This document shows positions 25,331 through 32,970 of a stretch of DNA of 57,798 bases, in pieces. The notes beneath the pieces are model-generated. The model did no database searches. It had not been told where the DNA came from and was given only the letters and a program-made list of their open reading frames with translations. How positions within the stretch are numbered: the stretch's first letter is position 1; each line of letters starts with the position of its first letter. The stretch is from positions 1 to 57,798 of the forward strand of contig CAJQPF010000038.1 in assembly GCA_905480095.1 (NCBI GenBank), written 5' to 3'. Position numbers and translations under genes: made by a program. This DNA is from an uncultured Flavobacteriales bacterium (GTDB lineage: Bacteria > Bacteroidota > Bacteroidia > Flavobacteriales_D > Sanyastnellaceae).

Positions 25331-26560
25331 TTATTTCAACATCTTTATGGCTCTTTCTAAAGCAGCTACTAACGCGTCTACATCGTCAAAAGTATTGTAA
25401 GCTCCGAAGCTTGCACGAACGGTGCCTGGGATTTTATACCAGTCCATGAGGGGTTCTGTGCAGTGGTGTCCCGTCCTGACTGCTATGCCCAATTGATCTA
25501 AGAGGGTTCCCAGATCTGAAGGGTGAATTCCCTCCACGAGAAAACTCACGACACCGGCTTTGTGTTCTGCAGTACCGTATATTCTGAGGCCTTCAATTTG
25601 AAGTAGTTTTTCGTGTGCGTACTTCGTGAGTGCAAGTTCATGCGCCGCAATATTGTCGAGCCCTACTGACTCCATCCATTTGATTGCAGCGCCAAGCGCA
25701 ATCGCACCTGAGATGTGAGGGGTGCCCGCTTCGAATTTGTAAGGGGGAACATTAAAGGTTGTCGGCACATCAAAGCTTACTGAAGAAATCATCTCTCCTC
25801 CCCCACGCCATGGCGGCATCGCGTCCAAAAGCGCACGTTTTCCATAAAGAAACCCAATCCCTGTAGGACCGTACATTTTGTGACCTGAGGCAACATAGAA
25901 ATCACAATTGATGTCCTGCAAATCGACATTCATATGGGGGGCTGCTTGTGCGCCGTCAACCATGACCATTGCACCCGCATCGTGGGCCAAAGAAGTAAGT
26001 TGTTTTGCGTCATTAATCGTTCCCAATGTATTTGAAACATGAGAAAAACAGACCAAAGAAGGCGCAAGCGCCAGTTTGGCATTGTAGTCCTCCAGATCAA
26101 TTGTGCCCTCAGGAAATATCTCTATGACCTCAATTTTAAAACCAATTTCAGAAGCGAGAATCTGCCATGGAACGATGTTACTGTGGTGTTCAAGACGCGT
26201 CATCAAAACAGTTGAAGATGCCGTAAGGTTAGCTCTACCCCAAGTGCCCGCGACCAAATTAATCCCATCAGTGGCTCCCGCAGTAAAGATTATTTCTGCG
26301 TTTTCAGCCGCATTAAAGTGCGCTTTAATCGTCTCACGTGCGCCTTCGAAAGCTTCGGTCGCCTGAGTGGCAAGAGTGTGCACTCCGCGATGAATGTTGC
26401 TGTGAAAATGGGACAAATATTCGCGTTGTGTTTCAATCACTGTACGCGGTTTTTGCGCAGAGGCTGCGCTGTCTAAATACACCAGGGGAAAGCCATTCAC
26501 CTTCCGCTCTAGAATGGGGAATTCTCTTCGAATAGCAGCGACATCGTAATTACCATCCAT
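25331..26560 (-). CDS. sufS: cysteine desulfurase SufS
   Basis: PLP enzyme that takes sulfur from L-cysteine for Fe-S assembly. 409 residues. The PLP lysine is Lys228 in VASGHKMYGPTGIGFLYG and the persulfide Cys is Cys367 in RTGHHCTEPLMDW, typical of group II (SufS) desulfurases. Also seen are YLDSAASAQKP and FTAGATDGINLVA. ATG 26560 overlaps the sufD stop by 11 nt, indicating tight coupling in the order sufA-B-C-D-S-E. Confidence 0.97.
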   Translation of the reverse strand: MDGNYDVAAIRREFPILERKVNGFPLVYLDSAASAQKPRTVIETQREYLSHFHSNIHRGVHTLATQATEAFEGARETIKAHFNAAENAEIIFTAGATDGINLVAGTWGRANLTASSTVLMTRLEHHSNIVPWQILASEIGFKIEVIEIFPEGTIDLEDYNAKLALAPSLVCFSHVSNTLGTINDAKQLTSLAHDAGAMVMVDGAQAAPHMNVDLQDINCDFYVASGHKMYGPTGIGFLYGKRALLDAMPPWRGGGEMISSVSFDVPTTFNVPPYKFEAGTPHISGAIALGAAIKWMESVGLDNIAAHELALTKYAHEKLLQIEGLRIYGTAEHKAGVVSFLVEGIHPSDLGTLLDQLGIAVRTGHHCTEPLMDWYKIPGTVRASFGAYNTFDDVDALVAALERAIKMLK

Positions 26561-27755
26561 GGCGTTCTGTATAAAGGCTCATAATTTCTGCGCTCAATTC
26601 TGTGCTTGAAACGCTTGAAAGAACATCCGCCAAAAATGCTTCGACAAGCAAAGCTTTTGCCGCCTTTTCATCAATCCCACGAGATTTAAGATAGAATAGC
26701 GCATCCAAATCAAATTGTCCCACGGTGCACCCGTGCGCACATTTAACATCGTCGGCATAAATTTCTAGTTCTGGCTTTGTGTTTATAGCTGCGCCACGAT
26801 CAGCAACGATGTTCGTGTTTTGCTGAAATGCATTCGTTTTCTGTGCATCCGGCCTTACGAAGACCTTGCCATTAAACACTCCTGTCGAATGTCCATACAT
26901 GATGCCCCTGTAAAGCTCCGAAGACGTGCAGTCCGAAGACGTGTGGTCCATCGTTGTGTGGTTGTCAATATGCTCTGTCCCAAGTGGGAGATAAGCGCCA
27001 TTAAAAACGGAATCTGTGCCCTTGCCTCGAGAGATAATCTCCAATTCGTTTCGCACCCAGTCGCCTTTGATGGTAAAGGTGTGCATTTTCAGTTTGCTGT
27101 CTCGCTCTTGGACGATATGCTCATGCGAAAAGTGGAATACTTTGCCCCCTTCATTACACACTTTTTCCAATGATAAGATGGCATTAGGCCCTATTGAGGC
27201 TTCTAACAATCCATTGTACATTCCGCTTGAGCGATCCGTCGCACTTGACCAAATCACAACATTCAACTCGCCTCCTTCTTCTACTTTGATCAAGTGTTTG
27301 GGAAAACTCGCAACATTGATGCCGTCCGTGAGGTGGTGAATAACAATTGGTCGATCGACTTTCACATTGCGGTGAACATGAAGCGAAAGCCCATCTTGAC
27401 GGTAGGTGTCGTTGAGCTCACCTATCCATTCTTTTTGATGATAAACATTCGAGAACTCAAGCGGTCCACTTTGATCCATTTTACTGAATGGGATACAATC
27501 TACGCCGTCAGATACAGGCAGGTCACTTAAGGTGGGCTCGAAAACACCGTTCTTAAACACGACGAGATAGGCATCAAGGTTCAATACAGGGTTTGGCATC
27601 AAAGACTCTGGCCATCCGTTAAGCCCTTGAGCAGACGCTTTAGAGATCTCAATCTCATGGTTTAAAAGCTTCGCAATTGGAGAATATTTCCATCGCTCTG
27701 ACTTCCTTGTTGGAGGAGGAAGAGTTGCCGAGAACTTATCTGTAAAGACTGACAT
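26550..27755 (-). CDS. sufD: Fe-S cluster assembly protein SufD
   Basis: Partner of SufB and SufC in the SufBC2D scaffold complex. 401 residues, the usual size. Conserved features are RKSERWKYSPIAKLL at the N-terminus, the central beta-helix domain with NGAYLPLGTEHIDNHTTMDH, and GKVFVRPDAQKTNAFQQN and DDVKCAHGCTVGQFD near the C-terminus, followed by LVEAFLADVL. It lies 3 nt after sufC and overlaps sufS. Confidence 0.97.
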   Translation of the reverse strand: MSVFTDKFSATLPPPTRKSERWKYSPIAKLLNHEIEISKASAQGLNGWPESLMPNPVLNLDAYLVVFKNGVFEPTLSDLPVSDGVDCIPFSKMDQSGPLEFSNVYHQKEWIGELNDTYRQDGLSLHVHRNVKVDRPIVIHHLTDGINVASFPKHLIKVEEGGELNVVIWSSATDRSSGMYNGLLEASIGPNAILSLEKVCNEGGKVFHFSHEHIVQERDSKLKMHTFTIKGDWVRNELEIISRGKGTDSVFNGAYLPLGTEHIDNHTTMDHTSSDCTSSELYRGIMYGHSTGVFNGKVFVRPDAQKTNAFQQNTNIVADRGAAINTKPELEIYADDVKCAHGCTVGQFDLDALFYLKSRGIDEKAAKALLVEAFLADVLSSVSSTELSAEIMSLYTERHGW

Positions 27756-27758
27756 CGA

Positions 27759-28523
27759 TTAGGCGTTAGAGGTGTCGTGGGAAGGTTCCTTCAGCCAATC
27801 GTATCCTTTCTCCTCAAGCTCCAAAGCAAGTTCCTTCCCGCCACTCTTGACGATTTTCCCGTTTGACAATACGTGAACGAAATCTGGAACAATATGCTCT
27901 AGAAGTCTTTGGTAGTGGGTGATGACAATAAAGCTTCTCTCTGAAGACCGCATCGCATTGACGCCTTTCGAAACAACGCGAAGCGCATCGATGTCCAAGC
28001 CAGAGTCAGTTTCATCTAAAATGGCGAGCTTGGGCTCGAGCATGGCCATTTGAAAAATCTCGTTGCGCTTTTTCTCTCCTCCTGAGAACCCTTCGTTCAC
28101 GGATCTGTCTCGCAACTGACCATCTAGCTCAACCAAAGATGAACATTCCTTAACCTTCGCGAGAAAATCCTTTGCCTTGATCGGCTCCAGTCCTTGATGA
28201 GACCGCTTGCCATTTAATGCGGCTTTCATAAAATTTAGATTGGAGACACCAGGGATTTCTATTGGGTACTGAAAGGCAAGAAAGACGCCCTCTCTGGCTC
28301 TGTCACTCGCTTCTAAGTCTAACAAATCAATCCCATCAAGATCGACTGATCCATCTGTTACTTCGAAGGAGTCTCGACCTGCCAAAACAGCTGCTAGGGT
28401 AGATTTTCCAGAACCATTTGGCCCCATAATCGCATGAAGCTCACCTGGTTTTACCTCCAAGTTAAGCCCCTTTAGAATGTCTTTGTCGCCGACTTTGGCG
28501 CATAAATTATTAATCTTCAGCAT
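27759..28523 (-). CDS. sufC: Fe-S cluster assembly ATPase SufC
   Basis: ABC-type ATPase subunit that drives conformational change of the SufBCD complex. 254 residues. Walker A is GPNGSGKST, the signature is GFSGGEKKRNEI, and Walker B is LAILDETDSGLDIDAL, followed by the H-loop IVITHYQRLL. The ETDSGLD form of the D-loop is the SufC hallmark. It lies 16 nt after sufB and 3 nt before sufD. Confidence 0.98.
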   Translation of the reverse strand: MLKINNLCAKVGDKDILKGLNLEVKPGELHAIMGPNGSGKSTLAAVLAGRDSFEVTDGSVDLDGIDLLDLEASDRAREGVFLAFQYPIEIPGVSNLNFMKAALNGKRSHQGLEPIKAKDFLAKVKECSSLVELDGQLRDRSVNEGFSGGEKKRNEIFQMAMLEPKLAILDETDSGLDIDALRVVSKGVNAMRSSERSFIVITHYQRLLEHIVPDFVHVLSNGKIVKSGGKELALELEEKGYDWLKEPSHDTSNA

Positions 28524-28539
28524 CGTTCTTTTTCAATAA

Positions 28540-29988
28540 TTAACCAACACTTCCTTCGAGTGAAATAGTAAGGAGTTTTTGGGCTTCAACTGCAAACTCC
28601 ATTGGCAGTTTATTTAAAACATCTTTTGCGTACCCTTTGACAATAAGGCCTATCGCCTCCTCCTCTTCAATCCCTCGCTGCTGACAATAAAATATTTGGT
28701 CATCTCCTATTTTCGATGTGGTCGCTTCATGCTCAATTTGAGCCGTCGGATTCTTGGCTTCTATATAGGGGAAAGTATGCGCTCCGCAAGTATCAGTCAT
28801 GAGGAGTGAATCACACACAGAAAAATTTCGGGAATTTTCAGCTCCAGGATGTATTTGGACCAGTCCGCGATATGAATTTTGTGAATGTCCCGACGAAATT
28901 CCTTTTGAAATAATCGTCGACCGCGTTCTCTTTCCGATGTGAATCATCTTTGTACCCGTATCTGCCTGTTGCTTGTTGTTTGTAACGGCGACACTGAAAA
29001 ACTCTCCGATACTGTCGTCTCCTTTCAGGATGCAGCTCGGATACTTCCATGTTACAGCAGAACCAGTTTCTACTTGCGTCCAGCTAATTTTTGACGCGCG
29101 ATGGCACAGCCCCCGCTTTGTGACAAAATTGAAGACCCCTCCTTTGCCATCTTGGTCTCCAGGATACCAGTTTTGTACTGTACTGTATCGCACCTCTGCT
29201 TCATCGTGAGATATAATCTCCACAACAGCTGCATGGAGTTGGTTTTCATCTCGCTGTGGCGCCGTGCACCCTTCTAAGTAACTGACGTAGCTCCCCTCGT
29301 CAGCAACAATCAACGTGCGTTCGAATTGACCTGTTCCTGCTTGGTTTATCCTGAAATAAGTGCTTAATTCCATCGGACATCTCACACCTTTGGGGATATA
29401 ACAAAAGGAACCGTCGGTGAATACCGCCGAATTCAATGCAGCGTAGTAATTGTCTCTTTGAGGAACGACCGTTCCCAAGTGCTTGCGTACCAATTCTGGG
29501 TGCTCTTGAATCGCTTCGCCGAGTGAACAAAAAATCACGCCCAGCTCGCCCAGTTTCTCTTTAAAAGAGGTCGCTACAGAAACGCTGTCCATCACAAAAT
29601 CTACTGCAACGCCACTTAGTCTCTTTTGTTCTTCTATACTTATCCCCAGTTTCTCCATTGTCTTTAAAAGCTTCGGATCAACTTCATCTAAAGATGCAAG
29701 TTCTTTCTTCTGTTTCGGTGCAGAGTAATAGCTTATGGCTTGGAAGTCTGGCTTTTCATATTCCACGTGCGCCCAATCTGGTTCTTTCATTTCAGACCAA
29801 ACTTTAAACGCCTCTAAACGCCAATTCAAAAGCCACTCCGGCTCATTCTTTTTTGCGCTAATTGTGCGAACAACACCCTCATTTAAGCCAGGAGGAAGGG
29901 TTTCAGATTCGATATCAGTGGTAAAACCATACTCATAGCTCTTACCAGTAACTTCATCAATTAGTTTATCTTCATCTATCCTTTCCAT
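28540..29988 (-). CDS. sufB: Fe-S cluster assembly protein SufB
   Basis: Scaffold protein on which clusters form within SufBC2D. 482 residues. Characteristic blocks are [14 protein letters not shown]-like ([15 protein letters not shown]), FIPKGV-like [37 protein letters not shown], and the C-terminal [18 protein letters not shown] with [14 protein letters not shown] 29988 gives [10 protein letters not shown]. It starts 22 nt after the A-type carrier gene and is read in the same transcript. Confidence 0.98.
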   Translation of the reverse strand: MERIDEDKLIDEVTGKSYEYGFTTDIESETLPPGLNEGVVRTISAKKNEPEWLLNWRLEAFKVWSEMKEPDWAHVEYEKPDFQAISYYSAPKQKKELASLDEVDPKLLKTMEKLGISIEEQKRLSGVAVDFVMDSVSVATSFKEKLGELGVIFCSLGEAIQEHPELVRKHLGTVVPQRDNYYAALNSAVFTDGSFCYIPKGVRCPMELSTYFRINQAGTGQFERTLIVADEGSYVSYLEGCTAPQRDENQLHAAVVEIISHDEAEVRYSTVQNWYPGDQDGKGGVFNFVTKRGLCHRASKISWTQVETGSAVTWKYPSCILKGDDSIGEFFSVAVTNNKQQADTGTKMIHIGKRTRSTIISKGISSGHSQNSYRGLVQIHPGAENSRNFSVCDSLLMTDTCGAHTFPYIEAKNPTAQIEHEATTSKIGDDQIFYCQQRGIEEEEAIGLIVKGYAKDVLNKLPMEFAVEAQKLLTISLEGSVG

Positions 29989-30010
29989 AGAGCTTTAATA
30001 TAATGAATGT

Positions 30011-30337
30011 TTAAAGTGAAAAGCTCTCGCCACATCCACATGTGCGATTTGCATTCGGGTTGTAAAACTCAAATCCGTTCCCGTTCAGGCCTCCACTGTA
30101 ACGTAGTTCAGTGCCCACCAGGTAAAGAAAACTTTTTTTATCTACGACTATTTTTACGCCTTTGTCTTCAAAATTTTGATCCCCTTCATTCATCTCGTGG
30201 TCAAAGTCCATCTCATACATAAGTCCGCTGCACCCACCTCCTTTAACTCCTACACGGACAAAGCTGCCTTTTGGGCGGCCTTCTTCACTCAGTAATTTTA
30301 ACACTTGAGTCTTGGCTCCTTCACTAACTGTAATCAT
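30011..30337 (-). CDS. sufA: A-type Fe-S carrier (SufA/IscA/ErpA family)
   Basis: Delivers clusters to target enzymes. 108 residues from ATG 30337 (MITVSEGAK). The three cluster ligands are Cys36 in KGGGCSGLMYEM and Cys100 and Cys102 in RTCGCGESFSL at the C-terminus. The frame is open to 30508, but ATG 30337 is set by family length and by a perfect -7 element 4 nt upstream. It is the first gene of the suf operon, divergent from ftsX with 115 bp between the two starts. Confidence 0.96.
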   Translation of the reverse strand: MITVSEGAKTQVLKLLSEEGRPKGSFVRVGVKGGGCSGLMYEMDFDHEMNEGDQNFEDKGVKIVVDKKSFLYLVGTELRYSGGLNGNGFEFYNPNANRTCGCGESFSL

Positions 30338-30341
30338 AATG

Positions 30342-30349
30342 CAAAAATA
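30342..30349 (-). promoter_or_regulatory. Bacteroidota -7 element of the suf operon (TATTTTTG), leaderless spacing
   Basis: Minus-strand TATTTTTG is a perfect TAnnTTTG, 4 nt (catt) before the sufA ATG 30337. No TTG was found at the expected -33 position. I could not identify a binding site for an iron or Fe-S regulator in the divergent region. Confidence 0.65.
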
Positions 30350-30440
30350 GACGTTTTGACTGCATAACCCCGCCTTATTTAGATTTATTAAGAATAAGCA
30401 TTGTTTTGTTAAACTTTTAAATATTAAAGGCGCTATGGTG

Positions 30441-30448
30441 CATCTTTG
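30441..30448 (+). promoter_or_regulatory. -7-like box of ftsX (CATCTTTG), leaderless spacing
   Basis: CATCTTTG differs from TAnnTTTG only in its first base. It lies 4 nt (gggc) before ATG 30453, which supports that start over ATG 30435. Confidence 0.5.
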
Positions 30449-30452
30449 GGGC

Positions 30453-31337
30453 ATGGCATTAAGTCGTAGTAAAAACAACAATCGCTTACCCGCATCACAG
30501 GCAACCACTACGTTTACGACAGTAGTAGGGATGACATTGACCCTTGTTCTAATCGGTCTTCTCTCTGTCTTATCGTTCCTGGGTTCGCGTTGGGAAAAAC
30601 AGCTTCGGCAAGAAGTGAGAATTCAAGTATACTTTTTGCGGGATTTAGACACCGAATCGCTTCACACTTCGCTTTCAATTGTAGAAACTGAGGAGTCGGT
30701 GGCTGAAGCAAGGTATATTGACCCTGCAACCGCATCGAAAAAATTAGAACTCGACCTGGGTGAATCCTTTGTGGAATTTTTAGGTTACGTCCCACTGCCT
30801 CCCGCCATGGATGTTCGAATAAAAGCCGATTTCAGCACCTCAGAAAAACTCTCTAAAGTCGTACAGCGACTGGAAAACATCCCTGGGGTGGCGGATGTCG
30901 TTTGGCAAGACCAATTGCTTGCAAAAATCGAAAGAACGGTAAACCGGTTGATGGTTCCGCTTATTTCATTCGCTTCTATCTGCTTATTCATTGCGCTTGC
31001 CCTTATGAATAATACTGTAAGGCTAACCGTTTTTGCGAGGCGGTTTCTGATCAGAAACATGCAACTTGTAGGCGCCCGGCCTGGATTTATTCGCAGGCCC
31101 TTTCTCAAGCAGGGATTTATATTGGGGGTGTCGTCAGGGTTGTTGTCTTTTGCTTTTATCACCGTAGCGTTGGCACTCCTTAAAAGCCCTCTTGGGTCTG
31201 AAGCAGTGATTCTGGATGTCACAACAATGGGCATGTTGGCTGGGGGGCTGGTTACCTTAGGGGGTGGTCTAGGCGTTATATCAACAGCTCTGGCTGTAAA
31301 CCGTTATCTACGTCTCGATGTAGGTCAGCTTCATTAA
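30453..31337 (+). CDS. ftsX: cell-division protein FtsX-like permease
   Basis: Inner-membrane partner of FtsE; in many bacteria it controls peptidoglycan hydrolases at the septum. 294 residues from ATG 30453. ATG 30435 (MVHLWG added) is possible but disfavoured by the -7-like box. It shows one N-terminal helix (TTVVGMTLTLVLIGLLSVLSFLG), a periplasmic domain with LENIPGVADVVWQDQLL, then three C-terminal helices with FARRFLIRNMQLVGARPGFIRRPF, the conserved FtsX cytoplasmic loop. No ftsE is adjacent, as is usual in this phylum. It is followed by DUF3098 and uppP. Confidence 0.94.
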   Translation: MALSRSKNNNRLPASQATTTFTTVVGMTLTLVLIGLLSVLSFLGSRWEKQLRQEVRIQVYFLRDLDTESLHTSLSIVETEESVAEARYIDPATASKKLELDLGESFVEFLGYVPLPPAMDVRIKADFSTSEKLSKVVQRLENIPGVADVVWQDQLLAKIERTVNRLMVPLISFASICLFIALALMNNTVRLTVFARRFLIRNMQLVGARPGFIRRPFLKQGFILGVSSGLLSFAFITVALALLKSPLGSEAVILDVTTMGMLAGGLVTLGGGLGVISTALAVNRYLRLDVGQLH

Positions 31338-31339
31338 AC

Positions 31340-31347
31340 TAAATTTG
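31340..31347 (+). promoter_or_regulatory. Bacteroidota -7 element (TAAATTTG) before the DUF3098 gene
   Basis: TAAATTTG is a perfect TAnnTTTG, 4 nt (cacc) before ATG 31352 and starting only 3 nt after the ftsX stop. It would be an internal promoter for DUF3098-uppP and the genes beyond. Confidence 0.6.
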
Positions 31348-31351
31348 CACC

Positions 31352-31594
31352 ATGAGCAAAAAAAACACCGAACCTGTAAATAAGAATTTTGCCTTTTCTT
31401 CAACGAATTACAAATGGCTTGGCGTAGGGCTCGCATTGTTGGTTTTAGGATATCTGCTCATGAGTGGCGGTGGCTCTAACGACCCTGACGTGTTCAGTTA
31501 CGACATTTTTAACTTCAGAAGAATCACACTCGCACCATATGTCGTTCTCGCTGGATATGGTACCATTTTATACGCCATTCTCAAAAAGGGATGA
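31352..31594 (+). CDS. DUF3098 family small membrane protein
   Basis: 80 residues with two hydrophobic helices: WLGVGLALLVLGYLLMSGG and LAPYVVLAGYGTILYAIL. The connecting loop has DPDVFSYDIFNFRRI, the family signature. Function is not established, but the family is repeatedly found between ftsX and uppP in Bacteroidota, pointing to the cell envelope. The stop overlaps the uppP start (ATGA). Confidence 0.9.
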   Translation: MSKKNTEPVNKNFAFSSTNYKWLGVGLALLVLGYLLMSGGGSNDPDVFSYDIFNFRRITLAPYVVLAGYGTILYAILKKG

Positions 31595-32397
31595 GTGACG
31601 TCTGGGAAACATTATCCTATTTCATATTGGGGCTCTTACAAGGCCTAACCGAATTTCTTCCTGTCTCTAGTTCTGGACACCTCGCACTTGGGACCTCTCT
31701 GCTACAACTGCCAGAGGAAGATCTCACTTTCTCTGTTCTCGTTCATGGAGCTACTGCCCTAAGCACGATTGTCGTTTTCAGATCCGACATTGTCCGTTTA
31801 TGCTTACATTTTTTTAAGCACGGAGATGAGGGTTTAAGGGCAAGGAAGTATATGGGGTTAATTGCGCTAAGCGCTATTCCTGCTGCCGTCATAGGGTTGT
31901 CTATGAAAGATGCCATTGAAAACATTGCCTCCACTCAATTTGTGGGTGCGATGCTTCTCATTACAGCTGTGATCCTCGCTATTTCTCAAAAAGTAAAAGC
32001 AAAATTTGAAAGACCTCTGACATCGGGCAATGTAATCCTGATCGGGCTGGCCCAAGCCATGGCAATACTCCCTGGGATAAGCAGGTCGGGGAGTACCATT
32101 GGCGCAGCATTACTGCTAGGGGTTTCAAGAGCCGAAGCTGCAAAGTTTAGTTTCTTGATGGCGCTGCCACCAATTATAGGGGCAAATCTCCTTGAGATTA
32201 AAGATTTAACAGAGGCAAATGAACCTTTTATGAATAATTCACACATTCCTGTTTTTGGCTATGCTGTGGGTGTTGTCGCTGCTTTCTTAGCTGGCATCGC
32301 TGCGTGTAAGTGGATGGTCGCACTCGTCAAAGGCGCTAACTTGATGTGGTTTGCCGTTTATTGTCTTATTGTTGGCATGTTTGCTTTGTTTTTATAA
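31591..32397 (+). CDS. uppP: undecaprenyl-diphosphatase
   Basis: Recycles the undecaprenyl-PP carrier for peptidoglycan and surface polysaccharides, and can confer bacitracin resistance. 268 residues with about 8 helices. Active-site motifs are EFLPVSSSGHLAL near residue 20 and PGISRSGSTIGAAL in the middle; the C-terminal helix is typical. The start overlaps the DUF3098 stop by 4 nt, showing translational coupling. Confidence 0.97.
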   Translation: MSDVWETLSYFILGLLQGLTEFLPVSSSGHLALGTSLLQLPEEDLTFSVLVHGATALSTIVVFRSDIVRLCLHFFKHGDEGLRARKYMGLIALSAIPAAVIGLSMKDAIENIASTQFVGAMLLITAVILAISQKVKAKFERPLTSGNVILIGLAQAMAILPGISRSGSTIGAALLLGVSRAEAAKFSFLMALPPIIGANLLEIKDLTEANEPFMNNSHIPVFGYAVGVVAAFLAGIAACKWMVALVKGANLMWFAVYCLIVGMFALFL

Positions 32398-32412
32398 TTA
32401 ACGTACATCTAA

Positions 32413-32970
32413 ATGAAACCGTCTACGCTTATCCTCTCACTTGGAGCGATCATCTTTTTTACTGGCTGCGTTGAAGTCACATTTACAGAGCCCATGCCCT
32501 TAAACCGCAGGGATAAAACACATTTTCCAAACAGCTGGCTCGGAGAATGGACCTCCACATCACAAGATGATGACCTTGGTGAACATTTAACGATCAACGC
32601 CCAATATGTGACATTCGGAACCGGAAATGACGCCATTGTTTTGGGAACCGAAAATGTACTTCGAAAATTTGCGGGTTACCATATCCTTAGTTCCAAATCA
32701 GAAGACTCCGATCGGTGGAACTTGATGTTTGCAAAACGCTCAAAAGACGTCCTTCATATCTATGAATTTGATGGCTCGGACGATGAAAAAGTCGCCATCT
32801 GGGAAGAGATATTAAGCACCAACGAAGGCGAGGCATTTGAAGTTGTAAAAAAGATGGATGGAGCGCAAGAAAAGGTGAGTGAATACAAGCTATATCCAAA
32901 AAATAACAGAATATTTAGGGCGCTTATTAGAGAAGGAGGGTTGACGCATATCGGAGATTACGTCCGGTAA
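32413..32970 (+). CDS. hypothetical lipoprotein
   Basis: 185 residues. The N-terminus MKPSTLILSLGAIIFFTGCVEV has a lipobox, so it is probably lipid-anchored. The remainder has no family I recognise: a beta-rich domain with LGEWTSTSQDDDLGEHLTI, resembling lipocalin-like 'fate of added reagent' domains only in its opening LGEW pattern. It lies 15 nt after uppP, and the stop shares one base with the start of the AsmA-like gene. The tight linkage suggests a joint envelope role. Function unknown. Confidence 0.75.
   Translation: MKPSTLILSLGAIIFFTGCVEVTFTEPMPLNRRDKTHFPNSWLGEWTSTSQDDDLGEHLTINAQYVTFGTGNDAIVLGTENVLRKFAGYHILSSKSEDSDRWNLMFAKRSKDVLHIYEFDGSDDEKVAIWEEILSTNEGEAFEVVKKMDGAQEKVSEYKLYPKNNRIFRALIREGGLTHIGDYVR

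Noticed and set aside
30338-30508. Longer sufA reading frame starting at 30508
   Set aside because: It overlaps the ftsX start region on the other strand, the added 57 residues have no A-type carrier homology, and the -7 element sits inside this extension 4 nt before ATG 30337.
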